From DSVZ01 sp964568145 (lineage in GTDB: Bacteria > Verrucomicrobiota > Verrucomicrobiia > Limisphaerales > J093), in assembly GCA_964568145.1 (NCBI GenBank), contig CAZMOZ010000010.1, forward strand, positions 1-64,000: DNA of 64,000 bases, read 5' to 3'. The notes under the pieces are model-generated. The model was not told the origin of the DNA, did not search any database, and saw only the letters and a program-made list of their open reading frames with translations. The position numbers were made by a program, and so were the translations under genes. Shown in pieces: positions 61,957 through 64,000 of the stretch (the first letter of the stretch is position 1; each line of letters starts with the position of its first letter).

Positions 61957-63612
61957 ATGCGACCGGCAAAACACCTCCTCGCGACGGCGGCTGGCGCGCT
62001 CCTCCTCGCCGGCTGCGCCACGAAACCGCCGCCCACCCGCCTGGAAATCCACGAACAATCCGGTTCGCTGACCAACCTCGCGCTGGCAAATCCCTGGAAG
62101 GCCGCGCCCGTCTCGACCAACGTCATCCAGGACAACTGGCTGGCCACGTTCGCGGATGCCCAGCTTGATGCCCTGGTCGCCGAGGCGATGGCCAACAACC
62201 CGGACCTGCGCGTGGCCGCCACCAAAGTGGAACAGGCGGCGCAGTACGTGGAACTCGCCCGGGCGGCGCTGCGGCCCGCGGTGAACCTGCTCGGCACGGG
62301 CGGCTTCAACATGGGCGGCGGCGATGTCAGCTCCGCGTTGCAGGGCATTTCGCTGGGCGCTTCATGGGAGCCGGACCTGTGGGGGCGGATGCGTTACGGC
62401 CGGAACGCGGCGCAGGCCACCTATGCCTCGGCGCGGGCGGACTTCGAGTTCGCCCGCCAGTCGCTCGCGGCCGGCCTGGCCAAAAGCTGGTTCGCAGCCA
62501 CCGAAACCGGGCAGCAGCAGCGCCTCGCCGACGACATGGTCAAAGCGGCGCAGGAGTTGGTGAACCTGGCCATGCAGCGTCAACGCGTCGGCCTGGGCAG
62601 CGAGCAGGATGTTGTCCTCGCGCGCGCCAGCCTTGGAAACTATCAGGACGCCGCCCGGCAGGTGCGCCTGGCGCACGCGCAGACTTTGCGTGCCCTGGAG
62701 CTGCTGTTGGGACGTTATCCAGGCGCCGAGTTGACCGCGCGCCCCGAGCTTTGCCGGCTGCCCGAGGACATTCCCGCCGGCCTGCCGATTCAGATGCTCG
62801 AACGCCGGCCGGACATGATCGCCGCCGAGCGTCGCGTGGCCGCCGCGTTCAGCCGGGTGGGGGAGGCCAGGGCCGCCCAGTTGCCGCGGTTGATCCTCAA
62901 CGCGAACGTCGCCGCGATTGACAGCGACATCCTCCAGTTGAAGGAGGACTTCGACAATCCCACCGGCGGCGTCGGCGCCAAGCTGATCGCCCCGATTTAC
63001 CAGGGAGGCGCGCTGAAGACCCAGGTCCGGATCCGCACCCTGGAGCAAAAGGAAGCCGTGGCCCAGTACACCCGGCAGGCCTTGCAGGCGCTGGGCGACG
63101 TCGAGAATGCGCTGGCCGCGGGACAGAACCTGGCGGAACGCGAGCCGATGTTGCGGCAGGTCCTGGCCGACAGCGAACGCGCGCTGGCCCTGGCGCAAAC
63201 CAGCTACCGCGTGGGCAGCGGCGACCTGCGCGCCGTGCAGCAGCAGCAGCTCGGCGCCCTCGCCGCCCGCCAGGCGTTGCTGCGCGTGCAGAGCGAGCAG
63301 TTGAGCCAGCGCGTGAACCTGCACCTGGCGCTGGGCGGCAGTTTTGAGCATCCCGCCTCCCCGGACAGCGAAATGACCGCCGCCATCGGCCGCATGTTCA
63401 CCGCCAAGCACGGTGGGCGGCTGGACGCCAACCAGGAGTTTCTGGCGCTGGCCGCCGCGAATTTGGTGTCCGGCCTGGGCCGCGGTTTTCCGATCAGCGG
63501 CGGCATGTCGCAGTCGCTGGTGAACGTAGGCGGCGGCGCGCGCACGCCGCTCTCGGGCGCCGACGCGGTGGAGGCTTCGACTGATCAAAATCCGGTCCCG
63601 ACGCCGCCATGA
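61957..63612 (+). CDS. NodT-type outer-membrane efflux factor (lipoprotein)
   Basis: This 551-residue TolC-family protein has a lipobox (GALLLAGC) and two OEP repeats: LDALVAEAMANNPDLRVAATKVEQA, GISLGASWEPDLWGRMRYG, LGNYQDAARQVRLAHAQTLRALELLLGRYPG, ERRPDMIAAERRVAAAF and APIYQGGALKTQVRI. It forms an outer-membrane channel with a periplasmic helical barrel and serves the adjacent adaptor. The last ~85 residues (after ALGGSFEHPASP) are an extra low-complexity tail. Last gene of the five-gene run. Confidence 0.9.
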   Translation: MRPAKHLLATAAGALLLAGCATKPPPTRLEIHEQSGSLTNLALANPWKAAPVSTNVIQDNWLATFADAQLDALVAEAMANNPDLRVAATKVEQAAQYVELARAALRPAVNLLGTGGFNMGGGDVSSALQGISLGASWEPDLWGRMRYGRNAAQATYASARADFEFARQSLAAGLAKSWFAATETGQQQRLADDMVKAAQELVNLAMQRQRVGLGSEQDVVLARASLGNYQDAARQVRLAHAQTLRALELLLGRYPGAELTARPELCRLPEDIPAGLPIQMLERRPDMIAAERRVAAAFSRVGEARAAQLPRLILNANVAAIDSDILQLKEDFDNPTGGVGAKLIAPIYQGGALKTQVRIRTLEQKEAVAQYTRQALQALGDVENALAAGQNLAEREPMLRQVLADSERALALAQTSYRVGSGDLRAVQQQQLGALAARQALLRVQSEQLSQRVNLHLALGGSFEHPASPDSEMTAAIGRMFTAKHGGRLDANQEFLALAAANLVSGLGRGFPISGGMSQSLVNVGGGARTPLSGADAVEASTDQNPVPTPP

Positions 63613-63840
63613 ATCAACGTTCCAGACGGAGATCAACCCAGCCGAACCCGGCCTTCGCGTCCGCGCTGTACTTTGGGCTCGTCCTGCTGGTCGCCGTCGG
63701 TGAAGGCGAAGTTGAAACCGTTGAAATGATCCGCCACCCTGCCAACCCATGACTTTGGCCCTCGTTCCGCGGCGTCACCGCCGGCGCGCGGGGCTGGCAA
63801 CGAAAACAAAACGAACAAGACGCAGAACCGGAGAACAACC
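63613..63840. other. Spacer with a possible minus-strand gene remnant
   Basis: On the minus strand, two frames join at an AAA run near 63670 to give HFNGFNFAFTDGDQQDEPK followed by YSADAKAGFGWVDLRLE and a stop. The composition is protein-like, but no start or upstream continuation exists, so it is at most a decayed 3' end. The rest is the leader of the next gene, whose ATG follows CGGAGAACAACC. Confidence 0.3.
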
Positions 63841-64000
63841 ATGAACAAACCCATCCTGTTAACCCTCGGTCTCTTCACCCTCCTGGCCGCCACCGCACAG
63901 GCAAGCCAGGAACAACTGGCCACCAGCATGCGCGAGGCCCGGGGCGAAGCGACTCGCGCGACGGAACAGCTCAAGGCCACCTTGGACAGCTTGAACGCAC
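63841..64000 (+). CDS. Exported helical protein, truncated at the window edge
   Basis: Fifty-three codons are visible. A signal peptide (MNKPILLTLGLFTLLAATAQAS) is followed by a helical, charged start EQLATSMREARGEATRATEQLKATLDSLNA. This opening resembles DUF2959-type proteins as I recall, but the visible part is too short to be sure. GGAGAA lies about 7 bases before the ATG. It may belong to the same operon as the efflux genes. Confidence 0.55.
   Translation, partial: MNKPILLTLGLFTLLAATAQASQEQLATSMREARGEATRATEQLKATLDSLNA

Overview
This is a GC-rich (roughly 65-70% by eye) bacterial chromosome segment, most likely from a Verrucomicrobiota member of the Pedosphaera/Limisphaerales type. The evidence is combined gene content: a PEP-CTERM surface protein, a prepilin-like protein with an H-X9-DG C-terminus, three Gfo/Idh/MocA oxidoreductases (one with a Tat signal), a GH29 fucosidase, a Tat-exported TIM-barrel isomerase, a multihaem cytochrome of planctomycete/verrucomicrobial style, a class II DAHP synthase and a UPF0309 SIS protein. 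No rRNA, tRNA, CRISPR array, prophage or intact insertion sequence was seen. The assignment to a phylum is inference.

Layout. 1-9 kb (minus strand): cNMP-binding fragment, two Gfo/Idh oxidoreductases, fucosidase, CPBP protease, spermidine-synthase-like membrane protein, PEP-CTERM protein. 9-13.4 kb: a surface-glycan island with two tandem GDP-mannose dehydratase paralogues (one lacking the catalytic lysine) and a divergent glycosyltransferase/methyltransferase pair. 13.6-17.4 kb: def, a PfkB kinase, an orphan parB and a TPR protein. 17.47-18.9 kb: an AT-richer two-gene cassette of secreted proteins, one interrupted by an in-frame stop, probably acquired. 19-22.5 kb: a translationally coupled pair, a PD40 protein with one haem motif and a DUF6057-like membrane protein. 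23-32 kb: a large secreted protein, SIS protein plus DAHP synthase, a hydrolase-like/FGE-fold fusion and a prepilin-like protein. 32.8-39 kb: CbiX, the fabD-fabG-acpP-fabF cluster, and a complete MtaB-type methanol:corrinoid methyltransferase without visible partners. 39-49.4 kb: isomerase, gatB, ilvC, tlyA, nadK, a LacI regulator, a five-haem cytochrome, RidA. 49.5-53.5 kb (plus strand): a membrane and protein quality-control cluster (CbpM/host-attachment fusion, site-2 protease, DnaJ-type chaperone, rhomboid). 55.3-64 kb: a NarL-type histidine kinase and two receiver proteins, followed by an envelope/efflux operon (YiaW- and YiaV-like proteins and a NodT-type outer-membrane factor).

The most striking non-coding feature is a family of seven intergenic elements (177-285 bp). 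They share imperfect terminal inverted repeats based on GCATCTCA(A/C)TTT..TGCAG, a conserved subterminal block, and an interior built from interchangeable short hairpins. They look like non-autonomous mobile elements (MITE-like) with modular cargo. Related hairpin modules also occur singly. The strongest protein-level leads are the MtaB homologue with all three zinc ligands, the AT-rich secreted cassette, and the CbpM/host-attachment fusion.
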